Below, in pieces: positions 8,100 through 15,402 of a stretch of 64,000 bases of DNA. Where the stretch lies: the NCBI GenBank assembly GCA_035502095.1, contig DATJUX010000036.1:124001-188000 (forward strand), written 5' to 3'. The position numbers were made by a program, and so were the translations under genes. The notes below the pieces were generated by a model. That model saw nothing but the letters and a program-made list of their open reading frames with translations, had not been told where the DNA came from and did no database searches. This DNA is from JAKANT01 sp035502095. GTDB taxonomy: Bacteria; Pseudomonadota; Gammaproteobacteria; Burkholderiales; Burkholderiaceae_F. Position 1 is the first letter of the stretch. The number at the start of each line of letters is the position of its first letter.

Positions 8100-9341
8100 T
8101 CACATGAAGTTGCGCGTGTGCAGCGCTGCGAGGCGCTTTGCCTCGTCCTGCTCGAACCCCAGCCGTTTCATTCGCATCTGGCGCCCGCCGGCCATGTCTT
8201 CCTTCAACGCCTGCACCTTCTCGAACCCCTCGGCGATCCGGCGGATCGACCAGCCACCGGCGGCCAGCAGCACCAGCGCGTCGAACACCTCTTCGTTGAG
8301 GCCCGAGGTCTGCGCGAGCGCGTCGTAGCGGCTCTCCACCGCCAGCGCGAGGCGGCCGCGCAACCCGGGGTCGTGCTGGAGCTGGTATTCGAGGTGCGCC
8401 ATGCCGAACGCGACGTGGCGCGCCTCGTCGCGTGCGGTGAGCCGGGCGACCTGTCGCGTCACCGGATCGGGTGCGTGTTCCTGCAAGAAGCGCAGCAGGC
8501 TTACGAAGGTGCCCTCGCCCAGCACCGAAAGCAGGAACGAGGCGATCGCGAACTCGCCCTCCTCGAACAGGGTCTTCAGCGACGCCTGGCCGCCGACGGT
8601 CGATACGCCCATGCGCAGGCGCTTGAGCCGCGCGCGGCGCGTGAACACCTCGACATGGCGCGCCTCGTCGGCGATCTGGAGCGCCAGGAGTTGAGTTACT
8701 TCGCGGAAGTGCGGATGCACCTGGCCGAGAAAGCGCGCCGGCACCAGCAATGCCGCGTTCTCGTTCTCGATCAGGTAGGTCATCACCTGCACCACCGCGT
8801 CTTCCACCTCGTCGGGCAGCTCGAAGGGTTGCGTCCAGTCGATCGCCTCGTCCGGGTTCCACTGCTGGGCCTGCGCCTGCGCATACAGGTGCGCGATGTC
8901 GTCGGCCCAGATCGCGCGCTTGACATCGAGGGCGAAGCCGAAGTCGGGACCGCCCGCCTCGACCAGCGCACCGCGCGCGGCCAACCCCCACGCGGGTGCG
9001 GCATGTTCGGCGACATCGTCGGCCCGCGGCGACACCCCGGTCTGCCCGCCCGCGCGTTCCGCGCCCTGCCAGCGGTTTGCCTGCGCGTCGCCGGGTGTGA
9101 TCCAGGCGAGCCCGGGGGTCTCGGCCGAGATCTCTACGCGATGGCCCTGCGCGCGGCACCAGCCGAGCAGGTGCACGCCGAAGTCGGGCGCGCGGCTGCG
9201 CACGGCGAGGCGGCTCCCCGGCGCCACGTCGCGCAGCGCGTGCTTGATCAGCAGGTGCGCGCCGCGCTCGAAGCCGACATCCTCAATATCGATACTCGGG
9301 TTCAACGATCGCCCCTTGGGCGTCGTAGAAACGCGCCACAT
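8100..9341 (-). CDS. Ferritin-like di-iron protein with TusA/SirA-like N-terminal domain
   Basis: Up to 413 residues. Residues about 16-75 have the beta-alpha-beta pattern of TusA/SirA (IDIEDVGFERG...LGWCRAQGHRVEI), but the Cys-Pro of sulfur carriers is replaced (GFERGAHLL), so sulfur transfer is unlikely. The C-terminal two thirds are a four-helix ferritin-like domain with two DEARHV motifs (near residues 223 and 305) and Glu-rich partners (IENENAALL, EEGEFAIA), as expected for a di-iron oxidase or oxygenase. The ATG at 9341 overlaps the upstream gene by 59 bases. A TTG at 9305 preceded by AAGGGG is the better-spaced alternative. It is the last gene of a three-gene operon. The reaction is unknown. 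Confidence 0.8.
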   Translation of the reverse strand: MWRVSTTPKGRSLNPSIDIEDVGFERGAHLLIKHALRDVAPGSRLAVRSRAPDFGVHLLGWCRAQGHRVEISAETPGLAWITPGDAQANRWQGAERAGGQTGVSPRADDVAEHAAPAWGLAARGALVEAGGPDFGFALDVKRAIWADDIAHLYAQAQAQQWNPDEAIDWTQPFELPDEVEDAVVQVMTYLIENENAALLVPARFLGQVHPHFREVTQLLALQIADEARHVEVFTRRARLKRLRMGVSTVGGQASLKTLFEEGEFAIASFLLSVLGEGTFVSLLRFLQEHAPDPVTRQVARLTARDEARHVAFGMAHLEYQLQHDPGLRGRLALAVESRYDALAQTSGLNEEVFDALVLLAAGGWSIRRIAEGFEKVQALKEDMAGGRQMRMKRLGFEQDEAKRLAALHTRNFM

Positions 9342-10143
9342 CGACGGCCTTCTCGAGCAGTGCGTAGCCGCTGGTGCGGCCCTGCTTCCACGCCTTCAGC
9401 CCTTCGAGGTCGAGCAGCGGGCGCACCGTGGCATCGGCATAGCTCATGGAGAGCAGCAGACGGTGTAACTGCTCGATCCGCTCGCCCGGCGCGCGCGCCG
9501 TGACGGTGAAGTTGCAGTGGTCGTACGGCGGCGTCTGCGCGAGCACGCGCGTGCGGCCGGCGGGCAGCGTGCCTTCGCTCACGAACAGCAGGTGATTGCC
9601 GTCGATCATGCACGCCGCGTCGACCTCGCCCGCCATCAGGGCCAGCGCGGCATCGCGCTCGCCGCCGATGTGGTCGCCGTGCTTGCCGCCGAGCACGTCG
9701 AAGCGCCGCACCGTGAAGTCGGCGCTGGGCTGCAGACCGCGTTCGCGCAGGAAGTTCAGCGGGATCAGGGTTGCCTGCGGCGAGTCGATCGCGCCGACGC
9801 CGACCCGCCGGCCTTTCAGGTCCGCTACGGTCTTGATCGCCGAGTCGGTGCGCACGACGACCACCGAAGTCAGGTCGCAGTCGGTGTCGCGCATCGCGAG
9901 CGCACGCACGGGCTCGCCGCGCGCCCGTCCGATGCGCTCGGCGCGGATCCACGCAAGCGGCGAGTTCCACGCCACGTCGATGGCACCGTCGAACAACGCC
10001 TGCACCTGGCGCTCGTAGTTCGAGAACAGCACGTAGTCGAAGGCAAGCCCGTGGCCCGCGAAGTACTCCTTGAAGCCGTCCCAGATCGTCACGACCTTGG
10101 GCGCGTACGCGACGGCGCCCATCACCAGCGTCTTGTCGACCAT
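9283..10143 (-). CDS. PhnD/SsuA-like substrate-binding protein without signal peptide
   Basis: A 286-residue protein with the fold signature of PhnD-type binding proteins: NYERQVQALFDGAIDVAWNS, VVVVRTDSAIKTVADLKGRR and a second-lobe segment LMAGEVDAACMIDGNHL. The chosen ATG at 10143 has GGGAG upstream and gives MVDKTLVMGAVAYAPKVV, which has no export signal or lipobox. A secretion signal is not found further upstream either. Such a protein would stay in the cytoplasm and may serve as a ligand-binding or enzymatic partner rather than as a transporter component; no permease or ATPase is adjacent. It lies between the flavoprotein and the ferritin-like gene. Confidence 0.8.
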   Translation of the reverse strand: MVDKTLVMGAVAYAPKVVTIWDGFKEYFAGHGLAFDYVLFSNYERQVQALFDGAIDVAWNSPLAWIRAERIGRARGEPVRALAMRDTDCDLTSVVVVRTDSAIKTVADLKGRRVGVGAIDSPQATLIPLNFLRERGLQPSADFTVRRFDVLGGKHGDHIGGERDAALALMAGEVDAACMIDGNHLLFVSEGTLPAGRTRVLAQTPPYDHCNFTVTARAPGERIEQLHRLLLSMSYADATVRPLLDLEGLKAWKQGRTSGYALLEKAVDVARFYDAQGAIVEPEYRY

Positions 10144-10162
10144 GTCGTTGCGCTCCCGCCGG

Positions 10163-11287
10163 TCAGAACAGCGGCAGCCCGCAGACCGCCTTGCCGATGA
10201 AGTCGTAGAGCACATCGGAGGTCGGCGCCATCACCGAGGCCGCGCGTGCGTCGCGAAAGTGGCGTTCGATGCCTACGTCCTTGCGGAAAGCCGCGCCGCC
10301 GCACACGCGCATCGCGGTGTCGGTGATCTCGAGCGCGGCCTCGGCGGCAGCGGCCTTGACCTCCAGGACACGCAACATCGCGTCGGCGCGATTGGACTGC
10401 AGCGCGGCCAGCGTGTCGTCGCGCAGCGTACGCGCCGCATCGAGCTTGATCCGCGCCTTGGCGAGGTAGGCGCGGATCGTCGGCAAGTCGGCCAGCGACT
10501 GCCCGAGGTGCTGGAACCTGGTCTGCGCCACGTGGGCCGCCGCTTTTTGCAGCGCCGATTCGGCGATGCCGAGCGACGCGCTGGCGTTGAGCATCTGAAA
10601 AATCGGCAGCACCACGCCCATCATCACGTCGAAGCCGCCGCCGTCGGCGCCGAGGCGATCGGCCTCGCTGACCTTCACGCGCGCGCCCTTCACCGGCGAC
10701 GATGCGTTGCCGCGCATGCCCAAGCCGTCGAAGGGCGCCACCGTCGATACGCCCGCTGCCTTGGCCGGCACCAGCCAGATCGTGCTGGCACCCGCGGCGC
10801 TCACCGGCTTGCTGGACCACACGTAGGAGTCCGCCTCGCCGGCCGACGTGATCCAGCTCTTCATGCCGTCGAGCACGATGCCGCCGTCGACCGCGACCGC
10901 CGTCCCCACCGGTGCCCAGAAATGGCTGCGCGATCCCGCTTCGGAGAATGCGAGCGTCGTCACGTGCCGGCCCGCGGCGATCGCCTTGCGCACGTCCGCG
11001 CGACCGAACTTCTCGATCACGGCCGTGCCGCAGTAGTGCATGCCGACCACCATCGCCGTCGAACCGCAGGCCGCGGCGATGTCCTCGACCACGACCGCGG
11101 CGGCACGCATGTCTCCGCCGATGCCGCCCACCTCCTTGGCGCTGATCAAGCCGAGCAGGCCCGCCTGCGCCAGCGCGTCGAGGTTGCCGCGGGGATACCT
11201 CGCGTCCTTGTCGACCTCCGCCGCGGAGGGCGCGATGACGTCGGCGACGACGCGGTTCGAGCGTTGCTGATAGGTTGCTGTATCCAT
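10163..11287 (-). CDS. Acyl-CoA dehydrogenase-like flavoprotein
   Basis: A 374-residue protein of the acyl-CoA dehydrogenase superfamily, with the middle-domain motif LAFSEAGSRSHFWAP and the C-terminal helical domain ending in MRVCGGAAFRKDVGIERHFR. The segment that holds the catalytic glutamate in many dehydrogenases (YEGT-type) reads ASVMAPTSDVLYDF, so the usual base is not evident. Relatives of this type include flavin monooxygenases that use FMNH2. The ATG at 11287 is used; an ATG at 11305 is also in frame. It is the first gene of the trio with the PhnD-like and ferritin-like proteins, with gaps of 19 bases and an overlap. Confidence 0.85.
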   Translation of the reverse strand: MDTATYQQRSNRVVADVIAPSAAEVDKDARYPRGNLDALAQAGLLGLISAKEVGGIGGDMRAAAVVVEDIAAACGSTAMVVGMHYCGTAVIEKFGRADVRKAIAAGRHVTTLAFSEAGSRSHFWAPVGTAVAVDGGIVLDGMKSWITSAGEADSYVWSSKPVSAAGASTIWLVPAKAAGVSTVAPFDGLGMRGNASSPVKGARVKVSEADRLGADGGGFDVMMGVVLPIFQMLNASASLGIAESALQKAAAHVAQTRFQHLGQSLADLPTIRAYLAKARIKLDAARTLRDDTLAALQSNRADAMLRVLEVKAAAAEAALEITDTAMRVCGGAAFRKDVGIERHFRDARAASVMAPTSDVLYDFIGKAVCGLPLF

Positions 11288-11408
11288 GATGGGACCGTGC
11301 TCCATGCCTGCTGGTCGGCCGGCCAGTCTATGGCGGGGATGATATTCAAGCAGTCCGTTGAATGCGCGACGAGCGACCGGGAACGAGAAATCTCGTCGAC
11401 GCGAAGGA

Positions 11409-11442
11409 CCGGGATCCCCGTCGCGCTCGCTCCCCGGGATCA
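11409..11442. repeat. Dispersed palindromic-type element
   Basis: A variant of the dispersed element, with CCGGGATCC at one end and CCCGGGATCAC at the other around a CGTCGCGCTCGCTC core. It lies between the flavoprotein operon and the SelW-like gene, which are both on the minus strand. It may form a short hairpin. Confidence 0.45.
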
Positions 11443-11482
11443 CAGTCGATAACTGCCGCTTCCGATCCGTCGTGACAGTCGA

Positions 11483-11692
11483 CTAGATCGCCGCCAGATC
11501 GGCTTCCGACGGGAACCTGCCGGTTCCGTATCGCGAGTACACGACCTTGCCGTCGACGATGACGTCGAACTGGCCGGAGCGCCCGGGTTGTATGTCCACG
11601 GGACCCCGGCCTCGAGTCTCAAACCACGCCTTCACACGGAGGGCTTCGGGTTTGTAGCCTCAGGCGCTGCAGTAATGGATGACGATTGCCAT
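11483..11692 (-). CDS. SelW/Rdx-family selenoprotein, in-frame TGA (Sec) at codon 11
   Basis: Read through one TGA, this frame gives 69 residues beginning MAIVIHYCSA-U-GYKPEAL and ending SRYGTGRFPSEADLAAI before TAG at 11483-11485. The TGA (11660-11662) falls exactly at the selenocysteine of the CxxU motif of the SelW/Rdx family, whose animal members have CGAUGYKP. The rest also fits: GQFDVIVDGKVVYSR is the central strand pair and GRFP the conserved loop before the last helix. The family has a thioredoxin-like fold and a proposed thiol/selenol redox role. No good ribosome-binding site is seen before the ATG. There is no frame damage anywhere else, which argues against a decayed gene. The selenocysteine machinery (selA, selB, selC, selD) is not in this window, so decoding is inferred. 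Confidence 0.8.
11614..11662 (-). promoter_or_regulatory. Candidate bacterial SECIS hairpin of the SelW-like gene
   Basis: Directly 3' of the TGA the mRNA can fold into one long hairpin. GAG (from the TGA itself) can pair with CTC at the base. CAAACC (11654-11649) pairs perfectly with GGTTTG (11625-11620). An inner GCC/GGC plus TC/GA stem closes a CGTGT loop (11638-11634), about 22 bases after the TGA. Bacterial SECIS elements are hairpins in this place, with a G/U-rich apical loop recognised by SelB. The fold was made by eye, without energy calculation. Confidence 0.55.
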
Positions 11693-11806
11693 GGCAGGAT
11701 GAAGGTCTGTCGAACCGCGTCGATGATCGGGTGAGCGCTGCTCCTCGGCATTCTGGACCTTGTCGCCCGCCGTCTGCAAATGACCGTCGCTGCGCGATGG
11801 CGCCGC

Positions 11807-11842
11807 TTGACCAACCAATAACCATACGGTTATATTTCAAGC
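11807..11842 (+). promoter_or_regulatory. Promoter and ArsR operator, probably leaderless
   Basis: TTGACC (11807-11812) and TATATT (11831-11836) are separated by 18 bases and form a good sigma-70 promoter. The expected transcription start, about seven bases after the -10, coincides with the ATG of the ArsR gene at 11843, so the message is probably leaderless; no ribosome-binding site is present. A perfect inverted repeat ATAACC-ATAC-GGTTAT (11818-11833) covers the spacer and -10 box and is a likely binding site for the ArsR-type repressor itself. Confidence 0.65.
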
Positions 11843-12166
11843 ATGCGTGCGACACCCGACGGAGTCTTCAAGGCGCTCGCGGATCCCACGCGCCGCGCGA
11901 TCTTCGAGCGCCTGATGCGAAACGGCGAGCAGACGGTGGGTGCCCTGACCGACGAGTCCGGCGTGTCGCAACCGATGGTTTCCAAGCACCTCGGCGTGCT
12001 CAGACTGGCCGGGCTCGTGCGCGATCGTCCCGAAGGCCGGTCCGTGCACTACCGCGCCGATCCATCCGCGCTCGCCCCGATGCTCGAGTGGATGAAGACG
12101 TACGCCACGTTCTGGCGCGGCCGCTTCGACCGACTCGAAAACCTCCTGAACAGGATGGACCAATGA
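11843..12166 (+). CDS. ArsR-family transcriptional regulator
   Basis: A 107-residue winged-helix repressor. It begins with the typical VFKALADPTRRAIFERL, has the recognition helix in VSQPMVSKHLGVLRLAGLV, and the wing in RPEGRSVHYRADPS. No metal-binding cysteine pair (CxC) is present, as in the non-metal subgroup that is paired with SRPBCC genes. It probably represses its own operon through the palindrome that overlaps its promoter. Its stop overlaps the start of the next gene (ATGA). Confidence 0.93.
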   Translation: MRATPDGVFKALADPTRRAIFERLMRNGEQTVGALTDESGVSQPMVSKHLGVLRLAGLVRDRPEGRSVHYRADPSALAPMLEWMKTYATFWRGRFDRLENLLNRMDQ

Positions 12167-12585
12167 ACGGACCCATCACGACACGTTCCGTCATCGTCGA
12201 ACGGCAGTTGCCGCATCCGGCGGAAAAGGTCTGGCTAGCACTCACGCAGGGCCCGCTGATCGAAGAGTGGCTGATGAAGAACGACTTCCGGCCGGTCGTC
12301 GGTCACAAATTCACCTTCCGTTCCGAGCCGATGCCGCAATGGGACGGCGTGATCGACGGCGAGGTGACCGAAGTGCAATCGCACACGCGGTTGTCGTACA
12401 CATGGAGCGCGTCGGGCTTGAAAAGCGTCGTCACCTGGACCTTGACGCCGGTCGAGGGCGGCACGCACCTGCGCATGGAGCAGTCCGGCTTCCGTCCCGA
12501 TCAGGAAGCGAACTACCGCGGTGCGACCTACGGTTGGCAGCGCTTCATCAGCAACCTGGAGCGCGTGCTCGGAGAACGGGCATGA
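12163..12585 (+). CDS. SRPBCC (AHSA1/CalC-like) domain protein
   Basis: A 140-residue single-domain protein of the START/AHSA1 superfamily, with the N-terminal strand RSVIVERQLPHPAEKVWLAL and late motifs HLRMEQSGFRPDQEANYRGA and GWQRFISNLERVL. The fold has a deep cavity for hydrophobic ligands. The pairing of an ArsR regulator and an SRPBCC protein by overlapping stop and start codons is widespread and usually forms a small ligand-responsive unit of unknown physiological role. It overlaps both neighbours by four bases, so the three products are translationally coupled. Confidence 0.9.
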   Translation: MNGPITTRSVIVERQLPHPAEKVWLALTQGPLIEEWLMKNDFRPVVGHKFTFRSEPMPQWDGVIDGEVTEVQSHTRLSYTWSASGLKSVVTWTLTPVEGGTHLRMEQSGFRPDQEANYRGATYGWQRFISNLERVLGERA

Positions 12586-12980
12586 AGAAAGGCGCGTCGC
12601 AGGACGCCAAGTCTCCGTCCGAACTGATCGACGCGCGCATCCGGGAACTGGGAGACTGGCGCGGCGAGATGCTCGGCCGCCTCCGTGCCCTGGTGAAGGA
12701 CGTCGATCCCGAGGTCGTCGAGGCCTGGAAGTGGCGCGGAGTCCCGGTATGGGAGCACGATGGAATCGTCTGCACCGGCGAGACCTACAAGAACGTCGTG
12801 AAGATGACCTTCGCCAAAGGTGCGGCCCTGCAGGACCCCTCGGGCCTCTTCAACTCGAGTCTCGACGGGAACACCCGGCGTGCGATCGACTTCCACGAGG
12901 GCGAGAAGATAGACGAGAAGGCGTTGAAGACCCTCCTGCGTGCCGCCGTGACGCTGAACAGGTCCAAGCGCAAAGGGTGA
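12582..12980 (+). CDS. DUF1801 domain protein
   Basis: A 132-residue protein of the DUF1801/YdhG-like family. The motifs EVVEAWKWRGVPVWEHDGIV and TYKNVVKMTFAKGAALQDP match the family; the C-terminus is lysine-rich. Members are small cytoplasmic proteins without known biochemistry and often occur with ArsR-SRPBCC pairs, as here. The start ATG overlaps the preceding stop. The 169 bases that follow before the next gene hold nothing recognisable. Confidence 0.85.
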   Translation: MKKGASQDAKSPSELIDARIRELGDWRGEMLGRLRALVKDVDPEVVEAWKWRGVPVWEHDGIVCTGETYKNVVKMTFAKGAALQDPSGLFNSSLDGNTRRAIDFHEGEKIDEKALKTLLRAAVTLNRSKRKG

Positions 12981-13149
12981 CGAATGCCTGGCGCGGTCCG
13001 CTCGATAAGCTGCCCGAACGTCGTTGGAAAGGCGCACATGCGCCCTTCGTTCCGGTTACGACGGGACATCGCAGGCCGGATGTCGAGCATATTCGCCCGC
13101 GGCTGCATCGAGGCAGCCCGCCGAGGACGCATCGTCGCCCGCACACCAG

Positions 13150-13645
13150 CTAGACGGCTCCGTCTCCCTGCTGGCTCTCCCGCCAGACCGCGCGCAGGAA
13201 CTTCAGCTCGGCTTTCGTGTACGGCGTCGTCCAATAGCTGTTCAGATCGTTGGCCCCGATCCTGCCGTCGTCGATCAGCGCGATCCGGATGTCCTCCATC
13301 ACCTGCGCCTGCCGTTCGGCGTTCATCGTTGCGAACGACGCGCCGCTTGCGAGCGCCGTGCGCCAGTCGTAGGCATTGCTGCGATTGCCGGTCGTGAGCG
13401 CGAACCAAAGGTTGGCCCACAGGGCGTTGCCGATGTAGTCCGCACCGCCGTTCTGTCCTTGCCAGACGTGGCCCACTTCGTGGCTGAGCGTCACGAGCCC
13501 TTGGAAGGTCAGGGTGCCGTCCGGGTTGAAGTCGCCGGCGTGCATGTACACGGTGTTGCCGACCGTATGCTCTGGCGAGCAGTTCGTTGACGCCTCCGCC
13601 TGCCTTGACGCGGATCAGGTCGTAGTCGATCGAATCGCCATACAC
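13150..13645 (-). pseudogene. HExxH metallopeptidase-like (DUF4157-type) protein, frameshifted
   Basis: The C-terminal 133 residues (13551-13150) include LVTLSHEVGHVWQGQNGGAD, with an HEVGH zinc-binding motif typical of DUF4157-like domains. The matching N-terminus (VYGDSIDYDLIRVKAGGGVN) lies upstream but in another frame, from a GTG at 13645. Joining them needs a single-base shift near 13570, which would give AY-VGNTVYMHAGDF. Corrected, the product would be about 165 residues. The upstream frame is closed by TAG at 13668-13670. It is either a fresh pseudogene or a sequencing error. Bases 13646-13944 hold no gene I can recognise. Confidence 0.65.
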
Positions 13646-13944
13646 CTGTCCTAGCTGGGAAGCGTCCTAGAGACCGCAACAGGCCGCCGGCGTCCCATGC
13701 GAGCGGTGTTCGACGCGAAAATCGGGTACTGGGCGGCGCAATCCAGGTGGCAGCGCCTAGAAATGCTCCGCACCGGGGTGGGAACCGGACGTGCGTGAAT
13801 CTTCCGTGGGGGCTCAGCGCGCGCGGCGCCGATGGCAAAGAGAAACGGAGGTGCGCCGTTCTCGCCGAGAGCGGCGCACGCGCGCCACGAACGCGGCGCC
13901 AGCGCGACGATGCAGGCGACCGGCGTCGGCCGGATCGCCGGTAC

Positions 13945-14454
13945 TTAGCGCTGGCCGGCGGTCAGCGCGTCGAGTTGGAAGCGGCCGCTTTTGTCGACGA
14001 GCCAGATCTCGGTGAACCTGGCGCCGCCCAGGCGGACAGGCGCCGGCATCGGCGCGGCCTGGCGGATCATGCCCTCCACCGCTTTGGTCACCTCGGGCGC
14101 GTGCGACGGCGTACGGAGCATCGTGACGTTGTTGAGCTGTCCCTTCGCATCGACGTCCATTTCGAGCACGACCACCGCATACACCAGCGGCGGCAGCTTG
14201 CCCTTGTAGATCTTGTCGGGATACGAGGCGTAGATGTGTCGCGCGGCATCCTTGCGATAGTCCTTTTCGGTCTCGGCCGTCGAGACCTGCGCAGCCGCGG
14301 TCTGGACCCGCGCCCCACCAGCCGCGGCCTGCGCTGCATCCGCGGTCTGAGTCCGACCGGCCGGCGCACTTTGCGCCTGGGCTGCCCCGGCCACGAACGA
14401 GAACAGCGACACCAGCATTGCGCTGGCGAGAATCGTGCGGCGCGGGAAGTTCAT
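13945..14454 (-). CDS. Exported TonB C-terminal-like protein
   Basis: A 169-residue protein with a clear signal peptide (residues 1-28, cut after AGAAQA), an alanine-rich linker, and a C-terminal domain whose core VYAVVVLEMDVDAKGQLNN and TPSHAPEVTKAVEGMIRQAA match the TonB C-terminal fold. It has no N-terminal membrane anchor with the SxxxH motif of true TonB. It is therefore more like the periplasmic TonB-domain proteins of unknown role than an energy transducer. The start has GGAG seven bases upstream. Genes on either side are remnants. Confidence 0.8.
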   Translation of the reverse strand: MNFPRRTILASAMLVSLFSFVAGAAQAQSAPAGRTQTADAAQAAAGGARVQTAAAQVSTAETEKDYRKDAARHIYASYPDKIYKGKLPPLVYAVVVLEMDVDAKGQLNNVTMLRTPSHAPEVTKAVEGMIRQAAPMPAPVRLGGARFTEIWLVDKSGRFQLDALTAGQR

Positions 14455-14496
14455 CGGTGATCTCCGGAATCAGGCAGTCTCGGCAATCTGCCGATG

Positions 14497-14542
14497 AAGC
14501 GCCTAGCATGGCACTTGAAGAAGTCGGGAAATCTAGGCGCTT
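14497..14542. repeat. Perfect 10-bp inverted repeat with nested hairpin
   Basis: AAGCGCCTAG (14497-14506) is repeated inverted as CTAGGCGCTT (14533-14542), with a smaller ACTT-GAAG-AAGT hairpin between. On the plus strand it is followed by TTTTTC and so resembles an intrinsic terminator, but no plus-strand gene ends nearby. It lies about 45 bases upstream of the minus-strand TonB-like gene and could be a regulatory palindrome. Confidence 0.5.
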
Positions 14543-14739
14543 TTTCGGGTCCATGCGCACTAAAGGTTGCGGTGAATCGGATTAGCCGCTTCGAGTTGCA
14601 GGCGTACGGTCGCGCCATTCCCCGCGGACCTGGGTTTGCGGGTGGAAAACCCATGCCGGTTCCATCAACCGCAGCGTGAACACAGGATCGCGGCGATCGC
14701 GAGGTCAGGGCATCGAAACGCGAGCGGAGCTGCCAGCGC

Positions 14740-15051
14740 TCACGCCGTGTTGCGCATCTCGGTTGTGTACACCTTCTGCGCCACCTGCCAGCGACCGTCG
14801 ATCTTCAACAGGCTCAGGTAGTCGGTGAAGAAGCGCGGCGGAATCGCGCACCTGAGCTTGACGAAGGCCATCGTCGGCGAGGCCTGGTCGATCTGCAGGA
14901 TCTCGTCGTGGCGCGCCAGGCCGCGCGCCTTCGGCGATGGGCGGTTGCGCACCATTTCGAACCATTGGTCGCGCGGCAGCACCGTCAACAGGCCTTCGTT
15001 CTCGCAGGTCAGGGCGCTCGTCGGGTGGAAAACGCTGGCGAGTTTTACGAC
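14740..15051 (-). pseudogene. NTF2-like/lumazine-binding family fragment
   Basis: About 103 residues from VVKLASVFHPTSALTCENEG to QVAQKVYTTEMRNTA match the C-terminal two thirds of the NTF2-like (putative lumazine-binding) family: a small alpha+beta cone with the typical ending LLKIDGRWQVAQKVY. The family's first helix, expected just upstream, is missing. The frame continues into unrelated sequence, and a phospholipase-D-like fragment abuts it in a different frame. I read this as a truncated gene joined to another remnant. Confidence 0.6.
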
Positions 15052-15242
15052 GTCGCCTTCATCTTTGCGTGCACTTTCAGGTGCTTGAGCGTGTGCACCC
15101 TGGCGCCGACGTCCTGCAGGATGCGCAGCCCACCGACGCCCTCGATCAGCTTGTCGGGCCTCAACGAATGCGGTCGCTTGGCAAGAATCCGCACCTTGAC
15201 GCCTCGCATCACGGCGCGGACGAGCCGTTCGACGGTGTACTC
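15045..15242 (-). pseudogene. Phospholipase D-like family fragment
   Basis: About 65 residues including VERLVRAVMRGVKVRILAKR and VHTLKHLKVHAKM resemble the segment of PLD/cardiolipin-synthase-like proteins that leads into the first HxK motif (HAKM). The frame ends five residues later, where the NTF2-like fragment begins in another frame. No start or remainder of a PLD domain is found. This is a remnant left by a deletion. Confidence 0.5.
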
Positions 15243-15402
15243 GGCGTGGTCGGCGCGACAGGTTGCGGCAAGTCGACCGTCCTCGGCCTTGTGCCGCGCT
15301 TCTGCGGATCTCGCGGACGTAAGAAAAACCGATCGGTGATCGGCCACGCGCGTGTCGAACATTCACCACGCAATGACATGTCACTCCGAGCGCGGCTGGA
15401 AG

